Position numbers and translations under genes: made by a program | Shown here: positions 34,682-42,876 of the stretch, in pieces | Layout: every line of letters begins with the position of its first letter | Position numbering within the stretch: position 1 is the first letter of the stretch | Origin: Flavobacterium sp. NRK1 | GTDB lineage: Bacteria; Bacteroidota; Bacteroidia; Flavobacteriales; Flavobacteriaceae | Reading direction: 5' to 3' | DNA: 64,000 bases | Assembly: GCF_024054175.1 (NCBI RefSeq) | Contig: NZ_JAMXLA010000001.1 | Coordinates: 3,504,140-3,568,139 of the forward strand | Notes under the pieces: model-generated | What the model was told of the DNA's origin: nothing | Databases searched by the model: none | What the model saw: the letters and a program-made list of their open reading frames with translations, nothing else

Positions 34682-35578
34682 ATGAATGTTATTAAAAGTA
34701 TTTCGGAATTTCATCGGTTACTTTCTTTGCCCGAGCCACATCATCCACTGGTTAGCGTAATAAACCTCAGTGAAAGTATTTTTCTGGAAGATGATATTTG
34801 GAAAGGCTTTGTGAATAGCTTTTATTGTATAGCCCTTAAACGTGAGGCAAAAGGAAAAATGCGTTATGGCCAGCAGCATTATGATTATGATAATGGTGTA
34901 TTAAGCTTTACAGCTCCGAATCAGGTACAGTCGCTCGACCTGCAATCCGTAGAATGCGGATCAGGATACCTTTTGATTTTTCATCCTGATTTTCTGCTAA
35001 ACCATAGTTTATCAGGCAACATTACCGGATATGGCTACTTTTCGTATGCCGTCAACGAGGCCCTGCACCTTTCATCTGAAGAAGAGGGCAACTTAATAGC
35101 TATTCTTGACAGGATTGACCTGGAGTGCAGGCATATTGACAGGCATACACAGGAAATCATTATCTCTCAGATCGAACTTTTGCTGAATTATTCAAAACGT
35201 TATTATGAACGCCAGTTCCTTACCCGTAAAAGCAGTACTAATCATATACTGGTTAAATTTGAAAAGCTTGTTAATGAATATTACACTGACGATGGATCTT
35301 TAGGCAAGGGATTGTTAACCGTACAGTATATAGCTGACCTAATGAACCTTTCTCCTAATTACCTGAGTGATTTCCTTCGTATGCACACAGGCCTGAACAC
35401 CCAGCAGCATATCCACGAGAAGCTGATTGAACGGGCCAAGGAAAAGCTTTCTGTAACTAGCCTATCCGTCAGCGAAATTGCTTTTGCCTTTGGTTTCGAG
35501 CATCCCCAGTCTTTCAGCACGCTTTTTAAGAAGAAAACAAGCCTCTCACCCATTGAGTTTCGAAAACAGTTCAATTAA
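34682..35578 (+). CDS. AraC-family transcription regulator
   Basis: A 298-aa protein. The C-terminal 100 residues hold two helix-turn-helix units (VQYIADLMNLSPNYLSDFLR and LSVSEIAFAFGFEHPQSFST) of the AraC/XylS type. The N-terminal 190 residues form a sensing and dimerisation domain without a clear family match. It follows the aldo/keto reductase gene, a frequent pairing in which the regulator controls the reductase. The inducer is unknown. Confidence 0.9.
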   Translation: MNVIKSISEFHRLLSLPEPHHPLVSVINLSESIFLEDDIWKGFVNSFYCIALKREAKGKMRYGQQHYDYDNGVLSFTAPNQVQSLDLQSVECGSGYLLIFHPDFLLNHSLSGNITGYGYFSYAVNEALHLSSEEEGNLIAILDRIDLECRHIDRHTQEIIISQIELLLNYSKRYYERQFLTRKSSTNHILVKFEKLVNEYYTDDGSLGKGLLTVQYIADLMNLSPNYLSDFLRMHTGLNTQQHIHEKLIERAKEKLSVTSLSVSEIAFAFGFEHPQSFSTLFKKKTSLSPIEFRKQFN

Positions 35579-35645
35579 ACTAAATTTAAATATAACCTTA
35601 TCATTCATATAGGGAATGATCGAAATTTCTATCTGCCGGATTATT

Positions 35646-35683
35646 AAAAACCTTCAAAATCAATGATTTTGAAGGTTTTTTTT
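35646..35683. terminator. Terminator of AraC gene
   Basis: A near-continuous palindrome, arms 35646-35662 and 35664-35680, with A-run and T-run on either side. Confidence 0.88.
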
Positions 35684-35894
35684 CTGCTCTACAATAATAA
35701 ATTTACAGACATATGAGGCTTTGGTATAAGGAATCCTGTTATTATTTATTACTGGCTCGCATAAAGGTAATTCATAAATTATTTATAAAAAATTTGCTTC
35801 ACTGTTCAAGGATTATCTTAAAGGTAATTTAAAATTGGTGCAACGGAATAAAATTGATACTAATTTTATAAGTAGTAAAGTAATACTTTAAGAT

Positions 35895-36392
35895 ATGTCC
35901 AGAGCAAAAGTTCATACGTGCGCAAAAGCCATCGCCGATAGTGGCCTAAAAATTGCATTTGTTGAAAGTGCTACAGCCGGCAGAATGTGTTCGGAATTTT
36001 CACTGGTGCCAGAATCAGGAAAGATACTTCAGGGAGGCATTTCCTGCTATGAAGTTTTTATTAAGGAAAATATAATAAAGGTGCCTCATTATTTGATTGA
36101 GACCTTTACCCCCGAGTCCGCAGAGGTTACAGCTGCCCTGGCTCAAAATGCGAGACTAATCTTTAAATGTGATATTATTGTTGCCGTTACCGGACTGACT
36201 ACCAAAGGTGGAAGCGAATCTCCTGAAAAGCCGGTGGGTACAATGTTTATATATATACTCCATCCCACAGGATTTATATCCCATAGGGAAATTTTCACCG
36301 GGAATCAGGAAAGCATTGTACTACAGACCATTGATAGAGCTTCCGAACTCATTACACGCCTCTTAGACACTAACAAGAGTACCGCAGCCTGA
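35895..36392 (+). CDS. CinA C-terminal-domain protein (nicotinamide-nucleotide amidase-like)
   Basis: A 165-aa stand-alone CinA-C domain, the family of PncC, which converts nicotinamide mononucleotide to nicotinic acid mononucleotide. The hallmark segment reads FVESATAGRMCSEF in place of the more usual ESCTGG, and AVTGLTTKGGSESPEKPVGT closely follows the family pattern AxTGxAGPxGGxxxKPVGxV. Here the central Ala-Gly-Pro is changed to Leu-Thr-Thr, so activity is uncertain. Confidence 0.85.
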   Translation: MSRAKVHTCAKAIADSGLKIAFVESATAGRMCSEFSLVPESGKILQGGISCYEVFIKENIIKVPHYLIETFTPESAEVTAALAQNARLIFKCDIIVAVTGLTTKGGSESPEKPVGTMFIYILHPTGFISHREIFTGNQESIVLQTIDRASELITRLLDTNKSTAA

Positions 36393-36417
36393 GGCAGGAA
36401 AGCAAAATAATACAGAA

Positions 36418-36972
36418 ATGGCAGCATTCCGACGTAATCCTCGTCAAGCATCACTTTTTGACCCCTTATATGCCTATTTAGTGATTGTATCCCCGCCGGA
36501 AAACATAAAGACGGCAATAGCGAAAATTAAGGCTGAAATGCAAAGAATTATAGGGATAGGAGACCGTAACATGCATTCAATACCCCATATTACACTGACC
36601 GAAAAACTTACCGATGATAAAAAATCTCGTACAGGTATTTGCTTCATTGCTTAATGGTCAGCCATGCACCAATATAACCGTAAAGGGATGGGGATTTTTT
36701 GATCATGGTCATAGCATTACCATTTATTTTAATATTATAAAGAGTAGCAGTATACTCAACCTTTGCAGTCTTTTTAAACAGGGCACTGCCACTCCGCACA
36801 TTACCCTTGCAAAAAAGATACCGCACAAAACATTACAACACTTCTTACCTATCTGGAAAAATTAGAGTTTGAGGCACACTGGAACACTACCGAAGTAACA
36901 GTACTTCGTAAACTGATGACTGAAAAACATTTGGGTTTCAGGGAAAAATTTTCAATACCATTAAGGTGTTAG
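36418..36972 (+). pseudogene. Frameshifted 2'-5' RNA ligase-like gene
   Basis: The first frame from 36418 contains YAYLVIVSPPENIKTAI and SIPHITLTEKL. After an A6 run near 36618 the coding moves to another frame with ITVKGWGFFDHGHSITIYF and TPHITLAKK, and after about 36840 to a third frame that ends GFREKFSIPLRC at 36972. The two H-x-(T/S)-L motifs are those of the 2H phosphoesterase/RNA ligase family. Two frameshifts make it a pseudogene. Confidence 0.85.
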
Positions 36973-37091
36973 GAAAGATTTAGCATAACTTAAGCATAAT
37001 ATTAAGTACACTCTGTATCAGCCTTTTGTAAATTGCCATAACAAAAAAGGCATAACACGGCTTAATTATATTAATTATAAAAAATTGAATT

Positions 37092-37646
37092 ATGGAAAAA
37101 ACATCTCAAAATCAATCAAGTCAATCCAGAAAAGTTGATGCAAAACCATCGGCAGCTGAAGGGCTTAGAGAATTGTTTGTAGATGAATTGAAAGATATCA
37201 TCTATGCTGAGCGTGCGCTTGTAAAAGCATTACCTAAGATGGCAAACAACGCTACAGATCCGGATTTGAAAATGGCTATCGAAGAGCATATTGCCGTAAC
37301 TGAAAACCAGGTAGAGCGTCTTGTAAAGGTTTTTGAACTACTTGGAGAATCAAACCGCGGTGTAAAATGTGATGCAATGGAAGGCCTTTTAAAGGAAGGA
37401 GAGAGCATTCTTGAGGAAACTGAACCCGGGCCTGTGCGCGATGCCGGAATAATTTCTGCTTCACAAAAAATTGAACACTACGAAATTGCTTCCTATGGCA
37501 CTCTTGCAGCGTTTGCTAAAATATTAGGTGAAAATGAAGTTGCGGCCCTGTTACAGGAAACCCTTGAGGAAGAAAAGGAGGCTGATACAAAGCTTTCGGA
37601 TGCAGCCTACAACAGCATAAACATTGAAGCTGCTGAAGGCGAATAG
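37092..37646 (+). CDS. DUF892 ferritin-like protein (YciF family)
   Basis: A 184-aa four-helix protein. GLRELFVDELKDIIYAERAL is the DUF892 N terminus; metal-ligand-like Glu and His residues recur (YAERAL, EEHIAVTE, QKIEHYEIASY, EEKEAD). The family is a ferritin-like set induced by osmotic and other stress, with a proposed di-iron site. It sits among other stress-type genes (CinA-C, DUF72, SDRs). Confidence 0.9.
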   Translation: MEKTSQNQSSQSRKVDAKPSAAEGLRELFVDELKDIIYAERALVKALPKMANNATDPDLKMAIEEHIAVTENQVERLVKVFELLGESNRGVKCDAMEGLLKEGESILEETEPGPVRDAGIISASQKIEHYEIASYGTLAAFAKILGENEVAALLQETLEEEKEADTKLSDAAYNSINIEAAEGE

Positions 37647-37827
37647 ACTATATCTAAAGTGTAAATATAGAGAACAATCGTGCTAAGGCTGCCAAGATTA
37701 GGTATAATAGTAACGCATTCATGCCTCTTTAAGGCCATAATAAAGCTTGCTCATAGCTACTATTATATTTTCGCTTGCAGCGATTGATAACTATTAGGAA
37801 TTAAGTAACAACTGTAAGAATTAGATA

Positions 37828-38556
37828 GTGGCTGGTAAATTATACATAGGTACTTCCGGATGGCAATATAAACACTGGCGCGGCACTTTTTATCCGGATG
37901 ATATTAAGGTAAAAGACCATTTCGACTATTATCTAAAACATTTTAATACAGTTGAAGTAAATGCCTCGTTTTACCGCATCCCCACAAAAGAAACCTTCGC
38001 AAAATGGCACGATAATGTGGGTGATGATTTTATTTATGTAATAAAGGCAAACCGATATATAACCCATTATAATAAGCTAAAGGATACCGGTGAAACCCTT
38101 GACAATTTCCTTTCAAATGCATCTGAACTCAAAGAAAAGCTTGGGCCTATCCTCTTCCAGCTGCCACCGGGCTGGGAAGTAGACACCGAAAGGCTGGAAA
38201 ATTTCCTGAATATCCTGCCAAAGGATTTCCGCTATGTATTTGAATTCCGTAATAACACATGGTATAATGCTGAAGTAGATGCGTTGCTGAAAAAATACAA
38301 TTGTGCCTTTTGTATTTACCAACTGGGCGGACACCTGTCACCCATAAAAATTACGGCAGACTTTGTGTACATCCGTCTTCATGGCCCTAAAGGCAAGTAT
38401 AAAGGAAGCTACACCGATGAAACCCTTAACAAATGGGCTGACAATTGCCGCGAATGGCTGGGCAACAATAACGATGTTTATGTGTATTTTGACAACGACG
38501 AAAAAGGGTATGCCGCCTTTAACGCCTTACGATTAAAACAACTGCTGAAAAAATAA
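37828..38556 (+). CDS. DUF72 (YecE-like) TIM-barrel protein
   Basis: A 242-aa protein that starts with GTG (MAGKLYIGTSGWQYKHWRG). Motifs FNTVEVNASFYRIP, LFQLPPGWE, FEFRNNTWYN and YIRLHGP follow the DUF72 pattern. The fold is a TIM barrel; function is unproven. No ATG is usable nearby, and GTG gives the conserved N terminus. Its stop overlaps the start of a terminator. Confidence 0.9.
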   Translation: MAGKLYIGTSGWQYKHWRGTFYPDDIKVKDHFDYYLKHFNTVEVNASFYRIPTKETFAKWHDNVGDDFIYVIKANRYITHYNKLKDTGETLDNFLSNASELKEKLGPILFQLPPGWEVDTERLENFLNILPKDFRYVFEFRNNTWYNAEVDALLKKYNCAFCIYQLGGHLSPIKITADFVYIRLHGPKGKYKGSYTDETLNKWADNCREWLGNNNDVYVYFDNDEKGYAAFNALRLKQLLKK

Positions 38557-38586
38557 AAACAGCCTTCAAACCGAAGGCTGTTTTTA
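38555..38586. terminator. Bidirectional terminator
   Basis: Stem aaaaacagccttc (38555-38567)/gaaggctgttttt (38573-38585) between converging loci. Confidence 0.9.
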
Positions 38587-38614
38587 TGTAAAATCTTTAA
38601 AGTTAAAGTAGTCA

Positions 38615-39611
38615 TTAAGGCTTTAGCACAACTTTTACGCAATTATCTTCTTTATTATTAAAAATATCGTACATTTTTGTTGCTTCACTCAGTGGTACTT
38701 TGTGCGTAATAATATCGTCAAGTACTACCTTTCCTGTTGCAACCAGTTCTATAAGATGGTCGATGTAATTGTGAACGGGTGCCTGACCGCCTTTAATCTG
38801 GATGCCTTTATCAAACCATTGATGCAGCGGAAAGTTGTCATATTGTATGCCATACACCCCAAGCACTGTAGTGTGCATAGTAATTTTGTCATTAACAGGC
38901 GAATTGGCAGCCACCACAATATGATTGGCCTTTATAGTATAGTCCATCATCTTAGCAACTGTTTTGGAAATTTCATCAACATGTGTGTTGGTATATATTT
39001 CGCCCCCATACGGATGAAAGAATCTGCATGCCTTGTGAGGTATTCAATATATGGAACTGACCCTGGTCCGGAAAACGTATTGCCTGTTTATTAGGCTTTA
39101 ATGGCAACCCTGGAATCTCAGATATCACCTGTGTAGGCAAACCCAATTTTTGGGTAGCCTCCAATTCCTTTTCAAGGTTTTCAGACTTATCAGTTGGGTC
39201 TAAGAACAAAAAGCCCTCTGCGTCTTTATAATTGCAGTCAATACCCTCAGTAACTACCGCACTTTTAATCCATTGTATTGCATGTTTATGACTTTCGGCG
39301 GCAAGCCTTGCTTTTTCTTCTCCAAATATTTTTATAAGGTCATAATACCTGTCGTCCAGCGCATATGTTATTTGCGCCGTTGTCCTGCCTGTTTCACCAC
39401 TGCCCAGGCAGCCGTCTTCTAAAAGCACCACCTTTCTGCCTGATTTTGCAAGACAGTAGGCTGTAGTAACTCCGGCAATGCCACCTCCCACTATCAGTAC
39501 ATCTGTAATTAAATTGCTTTGCAGAGTTTTATATTCAAGCAATGCACTGCTTTCATTCCAGTAAGAATAGTGGCTGCCGCTGGTTAGCTGATCATTTATC
39601 GGGTCGCTCAT
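38615..39611 (-). pseudogene. Chimera: FAD oxidoreductase 5' part joined to alcohol dehydrogenase 3' part, frameshifted
   Basis: From ATG at 39611 the frame encodes an FAD-dependent (DadA-type) oxidoreductase: TDVLIVGGGIAGVTTAYCLA, then ETGRTTAQIT and IRFPDQGQFHIL. Near 39040 the coding shifts (EYLTRHADSFIRMG), then shifts again (GEIYTNTHVDEIS, KANHIVVAANSPVNDK). Near 38885 the sequence becomes the end of a zinc-type alcohol dehydrogenase (GVYGIQYDNFPLHQWF, GGQAPVHNYIDHL, NCVKVVLKP), without the zinc sites. Two frameshifts and a fusion point show decay by deletion. Confidence 0.85.
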
Positions 39612-39628
39612 AGCTGCAAGGATTTGGA

Positions 39629-40510
39629 TTAATAATCGCCATTAATACCCTGTTTGCTTGCATTAATGGCCTTTCTCTCACGCTGCGACGCCGGGTGTGA
39701 ACTCTCCTGCCTGCCATCGGGCTCCATGCTTGACTCCATTTTTTTCTCCATGTTAGCCGTAATCATTTTATCGGGTGTTACGGTATTTAACGCTTTCTGA
39801 AATTTGTTCATGGCGCCCGGCGTAACAGTTAAGTCACCATTCATAAGTGCCTCATATCCAGCATGTGCTACTTCAGCGGGCGAATACAAATCCTGTTCTT
39901 TATAAATTACCGTATTTTCGGCTTTTGCCTTATGGAAGAAATCCGTATCTGTAGCATCCGGCTGAAGCGCAGTAATGCTTACTCCGGTCTCTTTTAATTC
40001 TTCTGCAAGTGCTTCTGTAAATGATAGCACAAACGCCTTAGTTGCAGCATAAACAGAGAGATAAGGAGATGGCGCTTTAGATACCGATGAGGCTAATTGC
40101 AATATCTTTCCATTGCCGCGAGCAACCATTTCTCTTACATAAAATTTGGTAAGGCTCAACAGCGAAATAATATTTAGCTGTACAAGGTCTATTTCCCTTT
40201 CCAGATCGGTTTTAATAAACCTGCCCCATTCACCCTGCCCGGCATCGTTAACAAGAATGTCAACCACAATACCAAGTTCTGTAGTTTTATCATACACTTT
40301 TTGGGCAGCTTCTTTTTCAAATAGGTCGGCTGCAATAACATGTGTATGGATGTTGCTATTTAGCTGTGTAAGTTCAGCAGCCACTTCGTTCAGGTTTTTT
40401 TCATTACGGGCTACCAGCACCAAGCTATATCCATTTTCTGCAAGTAATTTAGCGAGTTCGTAGCCAATACCGCTTGTGGCACCGGTTATCAATGCATGTT
40501 TCTTTTCCAT
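39629..40510 (-). CDS. SDR-family oxidoreductase
   Basis: A 293-aa short-chain dehydrogenase. TGATSGIGYELAK binds NAD(P), NDAGQGEWG replaces the usual NNAG, and the catalytic site is YLSVYAATKAF (Tyr-x-x-x-Lys). The charged C-terminal tail of about 35 residues (PDGRQESSHPASQRERKAIN) is longer than in most SDRs. Substrate unknown. It is 17 bp from the broken oxidoreductase upstream-downstream junction on the same strand. Confidence 0.87.
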   Translation of the reverse strand: MEKKHALITGATSGIGYELAKLLAENGYSLVLVARNEKNLNEVAAELTQLNSNIHTHVIAADLFEKEAAQKVYDKTTELGIVVDILVNDAGQGEWGRFIKTDLEREIDLVQLNIISLLSLTKFYVREMVARGNGKILQLASSVSKAPSPYLSVYAATKAFVLSFTEALAEELKETGVSITALQPDATDTDFFHKAKAENTVIYKEQDLYSPAEVAHAGYEALMNGDLTVTPGAMNKFQKALNTVTPDKMITANMEKKMESSMEPDGRQESSHPASQRERKAINASKQGINGDY

Positions 40511-40539
40511 AGTATTTTTGTTTGATGTTTAGAAAATAA

Positions 40540-40560
40540 GAAAGCCGGAATCCGGCTTTC
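40540..40560 (-). terminator. Terminator of the 109-residue protein gene
   Basis: Palindrome gaaagccgga/tccggctttc with a T-rich tail on the reverse strand, 3 bp past the stop codon. Confidence 0.75.
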
Positions 40561-40562
40561 TG

Positions 40563-40892
40563 TTATAATGTGATATCGTTTTCAGGCTCTGAATAATCAC
40601 TTATCGGGTGCGCCTCGGCGGGATACGACTCCAGTCTTTTTGAAGGTCTCGATTTATTGTCGTGGCCTTCGGTCTTTACTATTTTATTATATACACCGAG
40701 AAGCAGAAAAGGTGCGGCCCACTGACCTACAAACAATGCTGATTTATCTTTACCCAGGCATTTTAACGTAGCTGATGCAGCCATAGAGCCAAGAGCAGCC
40801 CATAAAAACAGGTCTGATGGTAGTTTTGAAGTCTGGTTCTCGATAGCCTTTGTAACAGGCCCTTCCGAATGGTCGTTTTGAATTACTGACAT
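40563..40892 (-). CDS. Small membrane protein of unknown function
   Basis: A 109-aa protein with two short hydrophobic stretches (LFLWAALGSMAASATLKCL and ALFVGQWAAPFLLLGVYNKI) and a polar C-terminal tail. Proteins of this layout occur in Bacteroidota beside stress-type SDR and DUF892 genes, but I cannot name the family. Confidence 0.65.
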   Translation of the reverse strand: MSVIQNDHSEGPVTKAIENQTSKLPSDLFLWAALGSMAASATLKCLGKDKSALFVGQWAAPFLLLGVYNKIVKTEGHDNKSRPSKRLESYPAEAHPISDYSEPENDITL

Positions 40893-40915
40893 AACAATTT
40901 ATTTTTGATTAGTAT

Positions 40916-41194
40916 TTAATTAGGTTTAGTTACTTCTGGCGGTGTAACTTCATTTCGTTCCGAGGGAGGCGGAAATTTCCGGGTCGTATCATTTAACGTA
41001 TCCTGTTGGGTAATATCCCTGTTAGCTGTTCTCGTTTCGGCATCCCCATCAGACCCGTAGGATACCCCACCTCCCGGTACTTTTTTTGTGCCGGTTTCCG
41101 AAGCATTGTACGGATGATCGTCTTTTCCTTTCTCACTTTGCCCGCACTAAACAAGGTCCAGGGACATTAAAAATATTATAGCTATTGTTTTCAT
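40916..41194 (-). pseudogene. Small lipoprotein gene with an amber stop at the lipobox
   Basis: The reverse strand from ATG at 41194 reads MKTIAIIFLMSLDLV, then TAG (41147-41149), then CGQSEKGKDDHPYN and a polar, Thr/Pro-rich tail to a stop at 40916. Without the stop it would be a 92-residue lipoprotein whose lipid-bearing Cys follows the TAG directly. Confidence 0.65.
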
Positions 41195-41225
41195 ATTGTT
41201 GTGATTTTTATTTATAAAAACTAAT

Positions 41226-42227
41226 TTAAGGTTGTCCGCCTCCGCCGGCTGCGCCGTAAATTTGTCCGGTAGCATAACTTGCATCATTAGCTGCAAGCTG
41301 TACATAAATAGAAGCTAATTCAGCCGGTTGCCCCGGCCTGCCCATAGGGGTGTCTCCTCCAAATTGGGTTAGCTTTTCCATAGTAGCGCCGCCGCTAACC
41401 TGTAACGGTGTCCATATTGGGCCTGGTGCTACCCCGTTAACCCTTATACCTTTTGGCCCCAACTGCTTTGCCAATGATTTAATATAATTGGTTGTGGCTG
41501 CTTTTGTCTGAGCATAGTCATATAATTCGGCACTTGGGTCATATGCCTGTTCAGAAGATGTTCCTATAATGCTTGCGCCTGGTTTTAAGTGTGGTAATGC
41601 AGCCTTTATGATCCAGAAGGGTGCGTAAATATTTGTCTTCATGGTAGCGTCAAATGCTTCCGTAGTGATATCCATAATAGATTCCTGAGTTTGCTGGCGT
41701 GCCGCATTATTTACTACAATGTCTAGCCCACCAAGGCCTTTAACCGCTTCTTCTACAAGCTTTTTGCAAAATGCCTCATCACGCAAGTCACCGGGAATAG
41801 CTATGGCCTTGCGGCCTTCAGCCTTTATAAGTTTGATAACCTCCTGTGCATCTTCTTCCTCATTAGGATAATAATTAATAGCTACATCGGCACCTTCACG
41901 TGCATAAGCAATTGCAGCGGCCCTTCCCATACCTGAATCTCCACCGGTAATCAGTGCCTTACGGCCTTTTAGCCTGCCGGAACCTTTATAACTTTTTTCA
42001 CCATGATCGGGTTTTGGATCCATTTTGCCTGCAAGCCCAGGCCAGGACTGTTTTTGTTCTTTAAAAGGTGGCTGCGGATATTTTGTGGTGGGATCTTCTC
42101 CTGCATTAGACGGAGTATTATTGTGTTCAAGCCCCTTAGCTACAGCGGGGCTAACAACTGTAGTGGCAATTACTGCACCGATGCTGCCTAGCGCCTGACG
42201 GCGGCTTATGGTATTTTCCTTTTCCAT
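41226..42227 (-). CDS. SDR-family oxidoreductase with Tat signal
   Basis: A 333-aa protein. The N terminus has the twin-arginine motif SRRQALGS and a hydrophobic stretch, followed by a proline-rich linker and [26 protein letters not shown], the N-terminal signature of the YghA-like SDRs. NNAARQQ and YDYAQTKAA (Tyr-x-x-x-Lys) complete the active site. Export by Tat with NAD(P) bound is plausible. Likely general stress or aldehyde reduction, but no substrate is shown. Confidence 0.9.
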   Translation of the reverse strand: MEKENTISRRQALGSIGAVIATTVVSPAVAKGLEHNNTPSNAGEDPTTKYPQPPFKEQKQSWPGLAGKMDPKPDHGEKSYKGSGRLKGRKALITGGDSGMGRAAAIAYAREGADVAINYYPNEEEDAQEVIKLIKAEGRKAIAIPGDLRDEAFCKKLVEEAVKGLGGLDIVVNNAARQQTQESIMDITTEAFDATMKTNIYAPFWIIKAALPHLKPGASIIGTSSEQAYDPSAELYDYAQTKAATTNYIKSLAKQLGPKGIRVNGVAPGPIWTPLQVSGGATMEKLTQFGGDTPMGRPGQPAELASIYVQLAANDASYATGQIYGAAGGGGQP

Positions 42228-42588
42228 AATTATAAGTTTTATTGTGAAAAACTTAAAATTACAATGACATAAGAAGCAGGTGTGGTAAATATCCGTTAAA
42301 GGTTTGATAAACTAACTGTTACTAAATTATCGAGATAATTCTTATTAAGATAGCTTTTCGCAGATTATATAATATCGAAAGGACACTCTTTATGCTATCT
42401 TTATTACCGATAAGTTGCACGCTTTAATTTATATAATTCTAAAGTTGAATTATAATCACATCCTTAAAATAATTTAATTTAGAGATTCTATATCTCTCTC
42501 CCTTACATAAAAAAATTATAAAACTAAACATCTTGATTCCTATTCAGATTATTTTTTTTAAATTAGAGAAACATTAAAACCAAAAAAA
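42228..42588. other. Intergenic stretch, no gene seen
   Basis: An AT-rich gap between divergent genes. No convincing frame, RNA motif or palindrome was found; promoters of both neighbours must lie here. Confidence 0.5.
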
Positions 42589-42813
42589 ATGAATGCTTCA
42601 AAAATAATAGGTATAATACTAATTGTTATCAGTTTAGGTGTTGGATATATAGGAGTAAATAAAATAGCCGACAGTACTAAAGAAATTAACTTTTTGGGTA
42701 TCAAGATTGATGCGTCTAATGAGTCCGGAAAACAGCAGGGCTTTATTTATTTAGGATTAGCAATTGTTCTTTTTGCGGGAGGGCTATACGCTGCAAAAAA
42801 ATCAAATAATTAA
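42589..42813 (+). CDS. DUF3185-like small membrane protein
   Basis: A 74-aa protein with two membrane segments (residues 5-25 and 51-67) joined by a polar loop. The layout IIGIILIVISLGVGYIG...GFIYLGLAIVLFAGG fits DUF3185-like small proteins. Function unknown. It is convergent with the stressosome operon. Confidence 0.7.
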   Translation: MNASKIIGIILIVISLGVGYIGVNKIADSTKEINFLGIKIDASNESGKQQGFIYLGLAIVLFAGGLYAAKKSNN

Positions 42814-42876
42814 TCGTTACAATATTGCAGAAAGACAACACTTTATTTTTATAAACTCCAGATTTATACAAAGCTT

